A stretch of DNA of 64,000 nt from Streptomyces canus (GCF_001514145.1 NZ_KQ948657.1:430639-494638); one strand, 5' to 3'. Positions 53,656 to 63,010 are shown, counted from the first letter of the stretch. Notes: generated from the sequence alone by a model not told the origin. Program-made: numbers and translations.

Positions 53656-54753
53656 TCAGCCCGTCGCCACCGCCGACAGCCGGTGCACATCCCGTGCCGT
53701 CCCCGTGACCCCGGACAGGAACCCCTGCGCCCGCGGCGAAGCCGTCTCCGTCAGCCAGTCCGGGTCGATGTCGCAGACCGCCACACGGACCTCCGTGCCG
53801 GCCAGCGCCAGGGGCAGCGTGTGCACCACGGTGGACGGGAAGCTGAGGATCGTACGGCCGATCGGGCCGCGGCGGGCGATCAGCTCCAGGGGGAGGTCCG
53901 GGCGGACGATCTCCAATCCCGTCTCCACGGCCAGTCGGTGGAGCTTCTCCGTGGACTCGCGGCGGTGGGCGAAGTAGCGGGTCGCGCCGAGGGTCTTGGC
54001 CAGGCGGGTGACCGCTTCCAGGTAGCGGTCGGCGTCCACCACGCCGGTCTCCACCAGCGAGGTGCCGACCATGTCCGCGCCCTTCGTGATGCGCGGCGGG
54101 CCGAAGCGGCCGCGGGTCCAGGCGAAGGAATTCACCGACATCGTCACTCCCGGCGGCGCCTCCTCCATCGGCATCGAGGTGAATATCTCGACTCCCCGGC
54201 CCGCCCCCGGCGTCAGGCGCTTGCGGGCCGCCGCCGAGATCGGGGCGAAGACCAGGTCCCGGGGGCTCGGGCGGCCGCCCTTGCGGTGCCAGCGCACCAG
54301 GCGTTCGCCACGGGCCAGTTGGGACACGAACTCCATCGTCGCCGTGCCGTCGTCGACCACGACCAGGTCGGTGGCGCGGGTGATGGTCAGGAGCAGCTGG
54401 ACATAGCGGGAGAAGGGGTCGCCCAGGACCACGCGGTCCGCCTTGCGGAGCATGCCCGCGAGGCCCCCGATGGTCTGGAAGGGGGCCGCGGGGCCGCCCC
54501 TCGCCTCCTCCCAGCGGACCTCGTGGCCCTCCTCGCGGGCGAGTTCCGCCATCCGGCGCAGCTGGCCGCGGGTCATGGGGTCGGTCGGGGACAGCACGAC
54601 GAGGGTGAGCTCCGCGCCGGGCGCGTGACCGTGCGCCCACTCCAGCACGTTCAGCAGCTGGACCGGGCTCTCGACGAACGCGAGAGTGTGGGGGCCGGTG
54701 TTCCCGGCGCGGGGGCTCATCGACGTACGACCGTCCCGTCGTAAGGCGCTCAT
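53656..54753 (-). CDS. Polysialyltransferase-family protein (nonulosonate polymerase candidate)
   Basis: A 365-residue protein of the bacterial alpha-2,8-polysialyltransferase group: opening HTLAFVESPVQLLNVLEWA, VVVDDGTATMEFVSQL, YFAHRRESTEKLHRLA and ILSFPSTVVHTLPLAL match its two GT-B halves. It probably joins nonulosonic acid units, or adds them to an acceptor, using CMP-activated sugar from the upstream genes. Start is uncertain between ATG 54753 and ATG 54720; neither has a strong ribosome binding site. Last gene of the minus-strand operon, 86 bases after neuB. Confidence 0.8.
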   Translation of the reverse strand: MSALRRDGRTSMSPRAGNTGPHTLAFVESPVQLLNVLEWAHGHAPGAELTLVVLSPTDPMTRGQLRRMAELAREEGHEVRWEEARGGPAAPFQTIGGLAGMLRKADRVVLGDPFSRYVQLLLTITRATDLVVVDDGTATMEFVSQLARGERLVRWHRKGGRPSPRDLVFAPISAAARKRLTPGAGRGVEIFTSMPMEEAPPGVTMSVNSFAWTRGRFGPPRITKGADMVGTSLVETGVVDADRYLEAVTRLAKTLGATRYFAHRRESTEKLHRLAVETGLEIVRPDLPLELIARRGPIGRTILSFPSTVVHTLPLALAGTEVRVAVCDIDPDWLTETASPRAQGFLSGVTGTARDVHRLSAVATG

Positions 54754-54839
54754 GCGGCGCTCGTATGCAGAGGGCGCACCGGGTCCTCAGGCAGCCGACA
54801 CCTGAGGACCCGGCACCTGAGGACTCGACGCCTGGTGGC

Positions 54840-55781
54840 TCAGACCGAGACCGGCTCGCCCGCGGCGGCGGCGATCTCCGCCTCGGCGACCACGCCGGTG
54901 ACGCGGCGCAGCTTCTTCATGGGGCCGAGCTCGGAGTCGTAGACCTTCTTGACGCCGTCACCGAGGGAGGCCTCGATGGTGCGGATGTCGCGGACCAGGC
55001 GGGTGAGGCCCTGCGGCTCCACCGACGCGGCCTGGTCGGAGCCCCACATCGCGCGGTCGAGGGTGATGTGGCGCTCGACGAAGGTGGCGCCCAGGGCGAC
55101 CGCCGCGAGGGTGGTCTGCAGACCCGTCTCGTGGCCGGAGTAGCCGATCGGGACGTTCGGGTACTCCTCCTGCAGGGTGTTGATCACGCGCAGGTTGAGC
55201 TCCTCGGCCTTCGCCGGGTAGGTCGAAGTGGCGTGGCAGAGAAGGATGTTCTCCGAGCCGAGGACCTCGACCGCGTGGCGGATCTGCTTCGGGGTCGACA
55301 TGCCGGAGGACAGGATGATCGTGCGGCCGGTGGCGCGCAGGGCGCGCAGCAGCTCGTCGTCCGTGAGGGAGGCGCTCGCCACCTTGTGGGCCGGGACGTC
55401 GAACTTCTCCAGGAAGGCGACGGCCTCGGTGTCCCACGGGGAGGCGAACCAGGCGATGTTCTTGCTCTTGCAGTACTCGTCGATCTGGCGGTACTCGTCC
55501 TCGCCGAACTCCACGCGGTGGCGGTAGTCGATGTAGGTCATCCGGCCCCAGGGGGTGTCGCGCTCGATGTCCCACTGGTCGCGCGGGGTGCAGATCTCGG
55601 GGGTGCGCTTCTGGAACTTGACGGCGTCGCAGCCGGCCTCGGCGGCCACGTCGATGAGCTTGAAGGCGTTCTCCAGCTCGCCGTTGTGGTTGATGCCGAT
55701 CTCGCCGCAGATGTAGACGGGCTGGCCGGGACCGGCGATGCGCTCGGTGCCGAACGTGCGGAGGCGGGAGTTAACAGACAT
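54840..55781 (-). CDS. neuB: Nonulosonic acid (9-phosphate) synthase, NeuB family
   Basis: A 313-residue synthase condensing phosphoenolpyruvate with a mannose-type acceptor. TIM-barrel motifs: YICGEIGINHNGELENAF, VKFQKRTPEICTP, KVASASLTDDELL, SSGMSTPKQI, LCHATSTYPAKAEELNL, GYSGHETG and ERHITLDRAMWGSDQAAS. It stops after the barrel and lacks the C-terminal antifreeze-like (SAF) domain of typical NeuB. With no epimerase for ManNAc in the cluster, a Kdn-type product from mannose (6-phosphate) is more likely than sialic acid. ATG 55781 follows AAGGAA. Confidence 0.9.
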   Translation of the reverse strand: MSVNSRLRTFGTERIAGPGQPVYICGEIGINHNGELENAFKLIDVAAEAGCDAVKFQKRTPEICTPRDQWDIERDTPWGRMTYIDYRHRVEFGEDEYRQIDEYCKSKNIAWFASPWDTEAVAFLEKFDVPAHKVASASLTDDELLRALRATGRTIILSSGMSTPKQIRHAVEVLGSENILLCHATSTYPAKAEELNLRVINTLQEEYPNVPIGYSGHETGLQTTLAAVALGATFVERHITLDRAMWGSDQAASVEPQGLTRLVRDIRTIEASLGDGVKKVYDSELGPMKKLRRVTGVVAEAEIAAAAGEPVSV

Positions 55782-55795
55782 GACGGGAACGTTCC

Positions 55796-57037
55796 TTAAC
55801 TGTCGAGGGAGTCGAGAGAGGGGCCGAGGATCCAGCTGGCGATCTCTCGGATCGCGCCGTCGCCACCGGGGACGGTGGTGACCGCACGGGCGGCGCCGCG
55901 TACCACGTCGTGGGCGCTCGCGACCGCCACGGGCCAGCCCACGAGGGCGAAGCACGGGAGGTCGTTGACGTCGTTGCCGACGTAGAGCACGCGCTCGGGC
56001 GCGATGCCCTGCTCCTCGCACCACTGCTTCAGTGCGAGGTCCTTCCGGTCGATGCCGTGCAGCACGGGGATCTTCAGCTTCCGTGCGCGGGCGGCGACGA
56101 CCGGGTTCTGCTCCGTGGAGAGGGTCAGCATCTTCAGGCCCGACCTGCGCAGGGCGGCGATGCCGAGTCCGTCTCCGCGGTGCACGGAGACGAACTCCTT
56201 TCCATCGGCGTCGATCAGCACCCGGTCGTCGGTCTGGGTGCCGTCGAAGTCCAGTACGACCGCGTCCACGTCGCCGAAGGACGGCAGGGCGCCGGCGCGG
56301 TCCGCGTCGAAGAGGGGGGCCAGCGCGCGGGCGCGGGCCAGGTCGTGCGGGTCGTCGATCTCCAGCACGCGCGCGGGGTCCGTGCGGACGAGTTCGGTGC
56401 GGCCGAAGAAGCGGTGCTGGTGCTTGCGGAAGCCCGGCGCGTCCATCGCGTAGGCGGCGCCGGTCTCCAGGAAGTCCTGGGGGCGGTCCTGGCGGCGGGG
56501 GCGGTAGGACTTGTCGTGGTTGACGCCGTGGCCGCCACCGGTGGCCGCGTCCTGTGCGGACTCGGCGTCCCGCCAGATGAAGCCGTGGAAGGGGGCCACG
56601 GTGACGGCGGTGTCCGCGCCGTCCTCGACGATCGCGGCGGCGACCCCGTCGATGTCCTCGCGGACGATGAACGGGCTGGTGCACTGCACGAACACCACGA
56701 CGTCGACGGCCGCGCCGTGCAGGGCCTCGTGGGTGTCCAGGGCGTGCAGGACGGCGGCCTCCGAGGTCGCCGTGTCACCGGCGATGGCCGCGGGCCGCAG
56801 TACGACCTCGGCGCCGGCCTCACGGGCGGCGGCGGCGATCGCCTGGTCGTCGGTGGAGACCAGGACGTCGGTCACCAGCCGCGTGGCGAGGCACTCGCGT
56901 ACGGCCCGTGCCACCAGCGGCACACCGCCCACCGGGGCGAGGTTCTTCGCGGGCACGCCCTTGGAGCCGCCGCGCGCGGGAATCACCGCGAGCACCCGGC
57001 GCACCGAAGCGCCTTGGCCCGCTTGCGGGTTGGACAT
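55796..57037 (-). CDS. neuA: CMP-nonulosonate synthetase fused to HAD phosphatase
   Basis: A 413-residue fusion. Residues 1-230 are an acylneuraminate cytidylyltransferase (VLAVIPARGGSKGVPAKNLAPVGG; FVQCTSPFI; ETGAAYAMD). Residues about 255-405 are a KdsC-like HAD phosphatase (VVLDFDGTQTDDRV, LSTEQNPVVAARA, LYVGNDVNDLPCFALVG). One protein can thus dephosphorylate the 9-phosphate made by NeuB and activate the sugar with CTP. AAGGAG precedes ATG 57037. It lies 35 bases after the upstream gene and 14 before neuB. Confidence 0.9.
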   Translation of the reverse strand: MSNPQAGQGASVRRVLAVIPARGGSKGVPAKNLAPVGGVPLVARAVRECLATRLVTDVLVSTDDQAIAAAAREAGAEVVLRPAAIAGDTATSEAAVLHALDTHEALHGAAVDVVVFVQCTSPFIVREDIDGVAAAIVEDGADTAVTVAPFHGFIWRDAESAQDAATGGGHGVNHDKSYRPRRQDRPQDFLETGAAYAMDAPGFRKHQHRFFGRTELVRTDPARVLEIDDPHDLARARALAPLFDADRAGALPSFGDVDAVVLDFDGTQTDDRVLIDADGKEFVSVHRGDGLGIAALRRSGLKMLTLSTEQNPVVAARARKLKIPVLHGIDRKDLALKQWCEEQGIAPERVLYVGNDVNDLPCFALVGWPVAVASAHDVVRGAARAVTTVPGGDGAIREIASWILGPSLDSLDS

Positions 57038-57072
57038 GGGGTCTGCTCCTTGCGAGAGGCCTGGGAAGGTGT

Positions 57073-58416
57073 TCACAGCTCCCCCATTCGCCGGATCACC
57101 GGGGCCACCCGCTGCACCCCGTGCCGGTAGGCGCCCCGGGCCGCGCGGCGGACGATCTGCCGCACCGGGCCCGGCTCCTTGTCGTGGGCGGGGGCGCCGG
57201 GCAGCGGTGTGCCGTCGGGGCCGAGGTGGTGGCGGGCGAGGATGCCGGGGAGGTAACCGGGGGCGGTGACGGGTGTGTAGTACGGGGTCAGCGGGGGCCG
57301 CTCGGACGAGGCCAGCAGCTTGGCGATGCGCTCGCGCGCCCCGTCGAAGGCGTGTGCGTACGAGCCGTCCGGTACGACGCCCTGCCGGGCCACCCACTCC
57401 TCGTCGGGCACCGGCCGGTGGCCCGCGTCCAGTTGGTCCCAGGAGGCGAGGCAGCCGGAGCCCACGAAGTGGTGGTTGCCGAGCACCTCACGGACGCCGA
57501 GGTCGGTCAGGACCGCGGTCGGGACCCGGCGGTGCAGCGACTCCAGGGCGGCCGTGGAGCTGATGGTGACCAGCAGGTCGGTGCGGTCGAGGACTTCGCC
57601 CATGTTGCCGTACACCAGACGGAAGTTGGCCGGCGGATCGAGCCGCTGGATCAGCTTCTGGTACGGCAACTCCTCGATGTGCGTGGTGTGTTCGCCGGGC
57701 CTGGAGCGCAGCTTGAGCAGCACCTCGCGCTCGGGGTGCAGCCGGGCGTGGCCCACGAGCCGCTCCAGCAGGTACACCCGGTCCCTGCGGTTGTCGGGCA
57801 CGGAGGGCTGGACCGCGAACACCACGGTGTACGGGTCGTGTTCGCCTTCGTAGGCCGCACCGCCCAGGAACGGCAGCGCCACCTCGGTCACGGAGGAGGC
57901 ATCCGCGTCGACGCCCTCGTACACCGCGCGGAAGCGCTCGGCGTCCTGGCGGGAGTTGGCGAGGACCAGGTCGGCTCCGTGCCGCAGGAGCAGACCGTCG
58001 GCGAGCTTCTCGTAGACGACGCCGACATAGCCGGTGACGACCACGGGCCGCTTCTCCAGACCGTCCCAGACCCGCGCCAGCCCGTGCAGCATGGCCTGGA
58101 CCCCACCGCCGACCAGGGCCAGCACGACGATGTCGTACGACGACTCGGCCATGGCGCGCAGGAACTCGACGGCGGTGACCTCCCGCAGGGAGTCCGCGCG
58201 CACACCGACCTCTTCGAGCTGGCGTGCGGTGGGTGTGGCCCGGCCGCGCAGCAGGAATCCGTCCAGCGCGAGGCCGACTTGCGCCCCGCCTCGCGGTCCG
58301 GCTTCCATGGACGGACCCGGAGCGATGCGGTCGGCGGTCAGCGCACCCCATTTCCAGCGGGTGTCGGAGTCCGCGAGGACGGCGATTCGAAGGGACTTCG
58401 TTGTACTTGGCGGCAC
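57073..58416 (-). CDS. DUF6716-type putative glycosyltransferase
   Basis: A 447-residue protein resembling the Streptomyces DUF6716 putative glycosyltransferases, with a GT-B look: SLRIAVLADSDTRWKWG, VVLALVGGGVQAML, VLANSRQDAERF, FAVQPSVPDNRRDRVYLLE and the donor-site-like TISSTAALESLHR. First gene of the minus-strand operon. GTG 58416 (VPPSTTK) lies 7 bases after TAGCGT, so it is probably leaderless; TTG 58437 is the longest-frame start. The C-terminal 50 residues are basic and may bind membrane. Confidence 0.75.
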   Translation of the reverse strand: MPPSTTKSLRIAVLADSDTRWKWGALTADRIAPGPSMEAGPRGGAQVGLALDGFLLRGRATPTARQLEEVGVRADSLREVTAVEFLRAMAESSYDIVVLALVGGGVQAMLHGLARVWDGLEKRPVVVTGYVGVVYEKLADGLLLRHGADLVLANSRQDAERFRAVYEGVDADASSVTEVALPFLGGAAYEGEHDPYTVVFAVQPSVPDNRRDRVYLLERLVGHARLHPEREVLLKLRSRPGEHTTHIEELPYQKLIQRLDPPANFRLVYGNMGEVLDRTDLLVTISSTAALESLHRRVPTAVLTDLGVREVLGNHHFVGSGCLASWDQLDAGHRPVPDEEWVARQGVVPDGSYAHAFDGARERIAKLLASSERPPLTPYYTPVTAPGYLPGILARHHLGPDGTPLPGAPAHDKEPGPVRQIVRRAARGAYRHGVQRVAPVIRRMGEL

Positions 58417-58423
58417 AACGAAG

Positions 58424-58429
58424 ACGCTA
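58424..58429 (-). promoter_or_regulatory. -10 hexamer of the minus-strand glycopolymer operon
   Basis: TAGCGT on the minus strand, 7 bases before GTG 58416. The divergent gene has the identical hexamer and spacing. Confidence 0.55.
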
Positions 58430-58601
58430 GGAAGCAATTTCTAGGTCCTGCCCAACCGCGAATCAACGAGAAGTTAACAAAAGCCCACCGAGAGCCGAAC
58501 TGGCCCGCCGAAGACCGGGAAGTACACGGGATGCACCGTTCCGACACATCGAGTTCACCCACAGTCTCCCTGCCCGAAAGTTCCGCTGCCGGACCGCCTT
58601 C

Positions 58602-58607
58602 TAGCGT
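58602..58607 (+). promoter_or_regulatory. -10 hexamer of the plus-strand glycopolymer operon
   Basis: TAGCGT, 7 bases before GTG 58615 with no ribosome binding site; mirror of the opposite promoter about 175 bases away. Confidence 0.55.
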
Positions 58608-58614
58608 TTCTCGG

Positions 58615-59601
58615 GTGCCAAAGCTCTCCGTCATCGTGCCGTTCTACAACGTGCAGCAATACGCCCCGGACACCCTCCGAAGTCTTCGCATGAATGCGCG
58701 GCGAGATTTCGAGTTCGTGCTGGTGAACGACAAATCAAAGGACGAAACTCCGGCGATTCTCGACCGTGCGGCCGAGGAGCTCTCGGACGTCGCCCAGGTG
58801 CAGGTCCTCCACCACGAGACGAACGGAGGGCTCGCCACCGCGCGCAACACCGGCCTGGACGCGGCGCGCGGCGAGTACCTGACCTTCCTGGACGGCGACG
58901 ACTGGCTCGCGCCGGGCTACCTCACGGAACTGGTCACCGCCATCGAGGAGTTGGGATGTGACTTCGTCCGCACCGACCATGTGCAGACCGTCGCGCGCGC
59001 CCGCACCGTGCACCGGGTCCCGATCGGACGGCGGGGCGAGGTGCTGAACCCGCGGGAGGCGATCCTGCCCGCCGACCGGTCGACCTCCGTGGACTACGCG
59101 TACGCGTGGGCCGGCGCCTACCACCGCCGCCTGCTGGACAAGGGCCTGCTGCACTTCACCGACGGGCTGCGCACGGCCGAGGACCGGCCGTGGATCTGGA
59201 AGCTGCACCGCGAGGCCGAGTCGTTCGCCGTGGTGAGTCTGCTGGGCGTGTTCTACCGGCGCGGGGTGGCCTCCTCCCTCACCCAGATCGGCGACGCCCG
59301 CCAGCTCGACTTCATCCGCGCCTTCGACCAGGTCGTCGAGGAGACGGCGGCGGACCGGGACGCCGACAAGCTGCTCCCCAAGGCGGTACGCACCTACTGC
59401 GCGATCATCGCCCACCATCTCTCCGACGAGTCCAAGTGGGAGCCGTCCGTGGCCAAGCAGCTGCGGGCGATGAGCGCGGCTGCCATACAGCGGATGCCGC
59501 AGGACGCGCTCGGTGACGTACTCGACACCATGGACCTGCGCCGCTCCGCCAAGCTGCGGCGACTGCGGCGGCGGATCACCACAGCGAAGGCGGCCGCGTG
59601 A
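58615..59601 (+). CDS. Family 2 glycosyltransferase
   Basis: A 328-residue GT-A enzyme: KLSVIVPFYNVQQYAPDTLR, VLVNDKSKDETPAIL, NGGLATARNTGLDAARGEYL, and the metal motif FLDGDDW. It would transfer a nucleotide-activated sugar to the growing wall polymer. The basic C-terminus (KLRRLRRRITTAK) suits membrane association. GTG 58615 is set by the leaderless -10; the frame is open upstream but non-conserved. The next gene overlaps its stop. Confidence 0.87.
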   Translation: MPKLSVIVPFYNVQQYAPDTLRSLRMNARRDFEFVLVNDKSKDETPAILDRAAEELSDVAQVQVLHHETNGGLATARNTGLDAARGEYLTFLDGDDWLAPGYLTELVTAIEELGCDFVRTDHVQTVARARTVHRVPIGRRGEVLNPREAILPADRSTSVDYAYAWAGAYHRRLLDKGLLHFTDGLRTAEDRPWIWKLHREAESFAVVSLLGVFYRRGVASSLTQIGDARQLDFIRAFDQVVEETAADRDADKLLPKAVRTYCAIIAHHLSDESKWEPSVAKQLRAMSAAAIQRMPQDALGDVLDTMDLRRSAKLRRLRRRITTAKAAA

Positions 59602-60944
59602 TGTCCCCCCTTACCCCCCGCACCACGCAGATCTTCTGCGCCTCCACGCTGTACGGCGCGGTCACCCTGGCCGCCGCGATCGACTCCGACCTCTTCGAGG
59701 AGGCCGAGCGCCGGGTGCTGCTGGTGTTCAACAACACCGCGACGCCGGAGACCTCGCTGCCGCTGGACGCGATGCCGGGCTTCGCTCCCCTGCGCGACCA
59801 CTTCGACGAGGTGCTCTCCTGGAACGAGGCCATCCGCCCCTTCCACCCGGGCTCCTGGACCCCCCGCCCGGACGACATCCCCCTCTTCGAGCGCTATCTG
59901 CGGCTGCTGTGGGGCCTCGGCGAGGACCGTGTCGAACTGGTCCTGGAGTCCCTCCAGGTCGCCCCCGCCCTCACCGTCGCCCAGATCTTCACCGGCGCCC
60001 CGGTCGACGTCTACGCCGACGGCCTGATGAGTTACGGCCCCACCCGCAACAAGCTCGACCCGCTGGTCGGCACGCGCGTGCGGCGGCTGCTCCACCTGGA
60101 CCTGATCGCGGGCCTCACGCCGATGCTGCTGACCGAGTTCGGCGTACCGCCGGTCGTGGTGCCGACGTCCGCCTTCCTGAAGGCGATGGGCGAACTGACC
60201 GCCTCCGTGGAGGAGTTGCCGCCGCTGCCGGACAACGCGGCGCTGCTGCTCGGCCAGTACCTCTCCGCGCTGGACATCCTCTCCCCCGTCGAGGAGGAGA
60301 ACCTGCACGTACGGATGCTGAAGGGCGCGGTCGCCAAGGGGCACCGCTCGATCGTCTTCAAGCCGCACCCCAGCGCACCGGCCCGCTTCAGCCGTGCCCT
60401 GGAGGCCGAGGCCGAGAAGCTGGGCGTGGACCTCACCGTCCTGGACACTCCGGTGCTCGCCGAGGTGCTGTTCGAAAAGGCACGGCCCGCACTGGTCGTC
60501 GGCTGCTTCTCCACGGCGCTGTTCACGGCCTCCGCCCTCTACGACCTGCCGGCCGCCCGCATCGGCACCGAACTGCTCCTCGAGCGGCTGACGCCGTACC
60601 AGAACAGCAACCGGGTCCCGGTGGTGCTGGCCGACGCGGTGCTGGCGGATCTGGAGGGGCGCCGGAGTGAGGACGCGATCCCGGCCGGGGATCTGAACGC
60701 CCTGGTCACCGCGGTCGGATTCACCATGCAGCCGCAGATCTGTCCGAGCCTGCGGCCGACGGCGGAACGGTACCTCGCGAAGCACTTCAAGCCGCGCACC
60801 CAGCGCTACTTCAAGCGCAAGCGGCTCACCTCGCTGGGCCTGCCCGGTGGCATCCCCGAGCGGCTGGCCTTCCTGCCGCGCAGCTCCACCGCGCGCCGAG
60901 TGGTGCGGCGGGCCCGGGCGCTGAAGAAGGCCGTGAAGCGCTGA
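59601..60944 (+). CDS. Second polysialyltransferase-family protein
   Basis: A 447-residue member of the alpha-2,8-polysialyltransferase family: TTQIFCASTLYGAVTLAAAID, FNNTATPETSLPLD, DVYADGLMSYGPTRNKLD, HRSIVFKPHPSAPA and GCFSTALFTASALY. The KPHPS and SxxS-type motifs are those of CMP-nonulosonate users. Two such proteins in one locus suggest separate initiation and elongation roles. ATG 59601 overlaps the preceding TGA; GTG 59598 is also possible. Confidence 0.83.
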   Translation: MSPLTPRTTQIFCASTLYGAVTLAAAIDSDLFEEAERRVLLVFNNTATPETSLPLDAMPGFAPLRDHFDEVLSWNEAIRPFHPGSWTPRPDDIPLFERYLRLLWGLGEDRVELVLESLQVAPALTVAQIFTGAPVDVYADGLMSYGPTRNKLDPLVGTRVRRLLHLDLIAGLTPMLLTEFGVPPVVVPTSAFLKAMGELTASVEELPPLPDNAALLLGQYLSALDILSPVEEENLHVRMLKGAVAKGHRSIVFKPHPSAPARFSRALEAEAEKLGVDLTVLDTPVLAEVLFEKARPALVVGCFSTALFTASALYDLPAARIGTELLLERLTPYQNSNRVPVVLADAVLADLEGRRSEDAIPAGDLNALVTAVGFTMQPQICPSLRPTAERYLAKHFKPRTQRYFKRKRLTSLGLPGGIPERLAFLPRSSTARRVVRRARALKKAVKR

Positions 60945-61021
60945 ACGAACCGTGAGTGAACACGGCGCACCTGGAACATGACGCCGGGGAAAAGGCCAGG
61001 TCACCCCGTCTGACCTGGCCC

Positions 61022-61027
61022 TACCAT
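61022..61027 (+). promoter_or_regulatory. -10 hexamer of leaderless FkbM gene
   Basis: TACCAT, 6 bases before ATG 61034, with no ribosome binding site between. Confidence 0.5.
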
Positions 61028-61033
61028 CGCCGG

Positions 61034-61876
61034 ATGCGTATCCACCAGCTCGATGAAGCCAATGCCCGCATGCTGGCCCACGCACCATCCGTCAGGCCGG
61101 TCCCGACCAGCGACATCATCCGCGTCCACCGCAAGAAGCACCCGTACCGGGGCTACGCCGAGATCGACTCCCCGTACTGTCCGCCGTTCGTCATGTTCTG
61201 TGTGAACGACGACGCCGTCGCCCTCGACACCCTCTGGAACGGGCGGTTCGGCTACGAGCCCGGCAGCCTCGCCACCTGGGCCCGGCTCGCCGCGAGGAGC
61301 ACGACGATCGCCGATGTCGGCGCGCACGTCGGCTACTTCTCGATGATCGCCGCGCTCTCCCGTCCGGAGGCGACGGTGCACTCCTTCGAGCCGGTGGACC
61401 AGATCCACGCCCGGCTCTCGGTGAACGTCCGGTCGAACGGCGTCCAGAACGTCAGGCTCCACCAGGCCGGGGTGTCCACCGCGGCGGGCTGGGCGGAGAT
61501 CAGCGTCCGCTTCTCGGGAAACCTGTTGTCGACGGGCTCCACCCTGGAGCACTCCACCGCCGACGCCCAGCTCAAGCGCATTCGCCTGGTCTCCCTCGAC
61601 GAGGTGTTCGCCGACACGAAACTGGACCTCATAAAGATCGACGTGGAGGGTCACGAGATGTCGGTCCTCGAAGGCGCCCGGCAGGTCCTGAAACGCGACC
61701 GGCCCGCCGTATTGCTGGAGGCACTCGCCGGCGCCCCGCTGGACCCGCTTCTCGCGGAATTCGACCCGCTCGGTTACGACTCCCACTGGATCGCCGAACT
61801 CGACGGTGAACTCGTTCCGTCCTCCGCGCCGCGGCCGCCCAAGACACGGAATCTGTTGTTCCTCCCCCGCGACTGA
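61034..61876 (+). CDS. FkbM-family methyltransferase
   Basis: A 280-residue SAM-dependent methyltransferase with TTIADVGAHVGYFSMIAAL, HSFEPVDQIHARL and the FkbM signature LIKIDVEGHEMSVLEGARQ. Family members O-methylate sugars and polyketides; here a methyl group on the wall polymer is plausible. ATG 61034 is chosen from the -10 six bases upstream; the longer frame from 60956 adds an unlike N-terminus. Confidence 0.85.
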   Translation: MRIHQLDEANARMLAHAPSVRPVPTSDIIRVHRKKHPYRGYAEIDSPYCPPFVMFCVNDDAVALDTLWNGRFGYEPGSLATWARLAARSTTIADVGAHVGYFSMIAALSRPEATVHSFEPVDQIHARLSVNVRSNGVQNVRLHQAGVSTAAGWAEISVRFSGNLLSTGSTLEHSTADAQLKRIRLVSLDEVFADTKLDLIKIDVEGHEMSVLEGARQVLKRDRPAVLLEALAGAPLDPLLAEFDPLGYDSHWIAELDGELVPSSAPRPPKTRNLLFLPRD

Positions 61877-61984
61877 CATCGGAACCCGAAATCGCGGCAG
61901 AAAGCCGAAGAGAAACAGGGAGGACGCCTTACCGACGCGGGTTGTTGGGCCGCGGTTCACAGGAGCTCCATAACTTCCCGCAAC

Positions 61985-63010
61985 ATGACCCAACAGGACA
62001 TACGTCCGCCGTCCCCCGCTCCGGCTCCCGTCACGCTCGTGACCGTGGAGCAGGAGCCTGAGCGGGGGCGGCCATTGATCTCCTACGTCCTCCCCGTCTA
62101 CAACGAGCGGGACGGCATCACCGCCTTCCACACCGAGCTCACCGCGGCCCTCGACAGCCGCCCGGAGCTGGACTTCGAGCTGGTGTACGTCAACGACGGC
62201 TCCACGGACGGCTCCCTGGAGCTGCTCAAGGGCCTCGCGGAGCGGGACGGACGGGTCCGGGTCGTCGACTTCGCGCGCAACTTCGGGCACCAGCTCGCCA
62301 TCACCGCCGGGCTCGACCTCGCCCGGGGCGACGCGGTGATCGTGATGGACACCGACCTCCAGGACCCGCCGAAGGTCAGCCTGGAGCTGGTCGACGCCTG
62401 GCGCGAGGGGGCCGAGATCGTGCACGCGCGCCGGCGCTCCCGGCAGGACAGCGCGTTCAAGCGGGCCACCGCGCACCTGTACTACCGCGTCCTGCGCTCC
62501 TCCACCGACGTGGACATCCCGCTGGACACCGGGGACTTCCGGCTCCTGGACCGGCGGGTCGCCGACGAGCTGCGCAGGTACCGCGAGCGCAGCCGGTTCG
62601 TGCGCGGCATCGTCGCCTCGATGGGCTACCGGCAGACCGAGGTCGCCTTCGACCGCGACGAACGGTTCGCGGGCGAGACGAAGTACCCGCTGCGCAAGAT
62701 GGCCCGGCTCGCGATCGACGGCGTGACCAGCTTCTCCACCGCCCCGCTGAAGATGATCACCCGGCTCGGCTTCGTGGTGCTCGCGCTGTCGCTGCTCGGC
62801 ATCCTCTACGCGCTGGCCATGAAGTTCTTCCGGCCCGAGATCACCGTCTCCGGCTGGACGATGCTGATGTGCGTCGTGCTGTTCCTGGGCGGCACGCAGA
62901 TGCTGTCGCTGGGCGTCATCGGGGCGTACATAGGGCGCATCTACAGCGAGGCACAGGGCCGGCCGCTGTATCTGGTGCGCGAGGTCGTCGGCGGTGACGG
63001 TGACCACTGA
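61985..63010 (+). CDS. GtrB/DPM1-like membrane glycosyltransferase
   Basis: A 341-residue family 2 enzyme: LISYVLPVYNERDGI, YVNDGSTDGSLEL, FARNFGHQLAITAGLDLA, MDTDLQDPP, RSRFVRGIVASMGY, and two C-terminal membrane helices (about 255-276 and 290-312). GtrB/DPM1-type enzymes load a sugar onto undecaprenyl phosphate. The following GtrA-like gene overlaps it, completing the usual pair for presenting a lipid-linked sugar outside the membrane. Confidence 0.9.
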   Translation: MTQQDIRPPSPAPAPVTLVTVEQEPERGRPLISYVLPVYNERDGITAFHTELTAALDSRPELDFELVYVNDGSTDGSLELLKGLAERDGRVRVVDFARNFGHQLAITAGLDLARGDAVIVMDTDLQDPPKVSLELVDAWREGAEIVHARRRSRQDSAFKRATAHLYYRVLRSSTDVDIPLDTGDFRLLDRRVADELRRYRERSRFVRGIVASMGYRQTEVAFDRDERFAGETKYPLRKMARLAIDGVTSFSTAPLKMITRLGFVVLALSLLGILYALAMKFFRPEITVSGWTMLMCVVLFLGGTQMLSLGVIGAYIGRIYSEAQGRPLYLVREVVGGDGDH

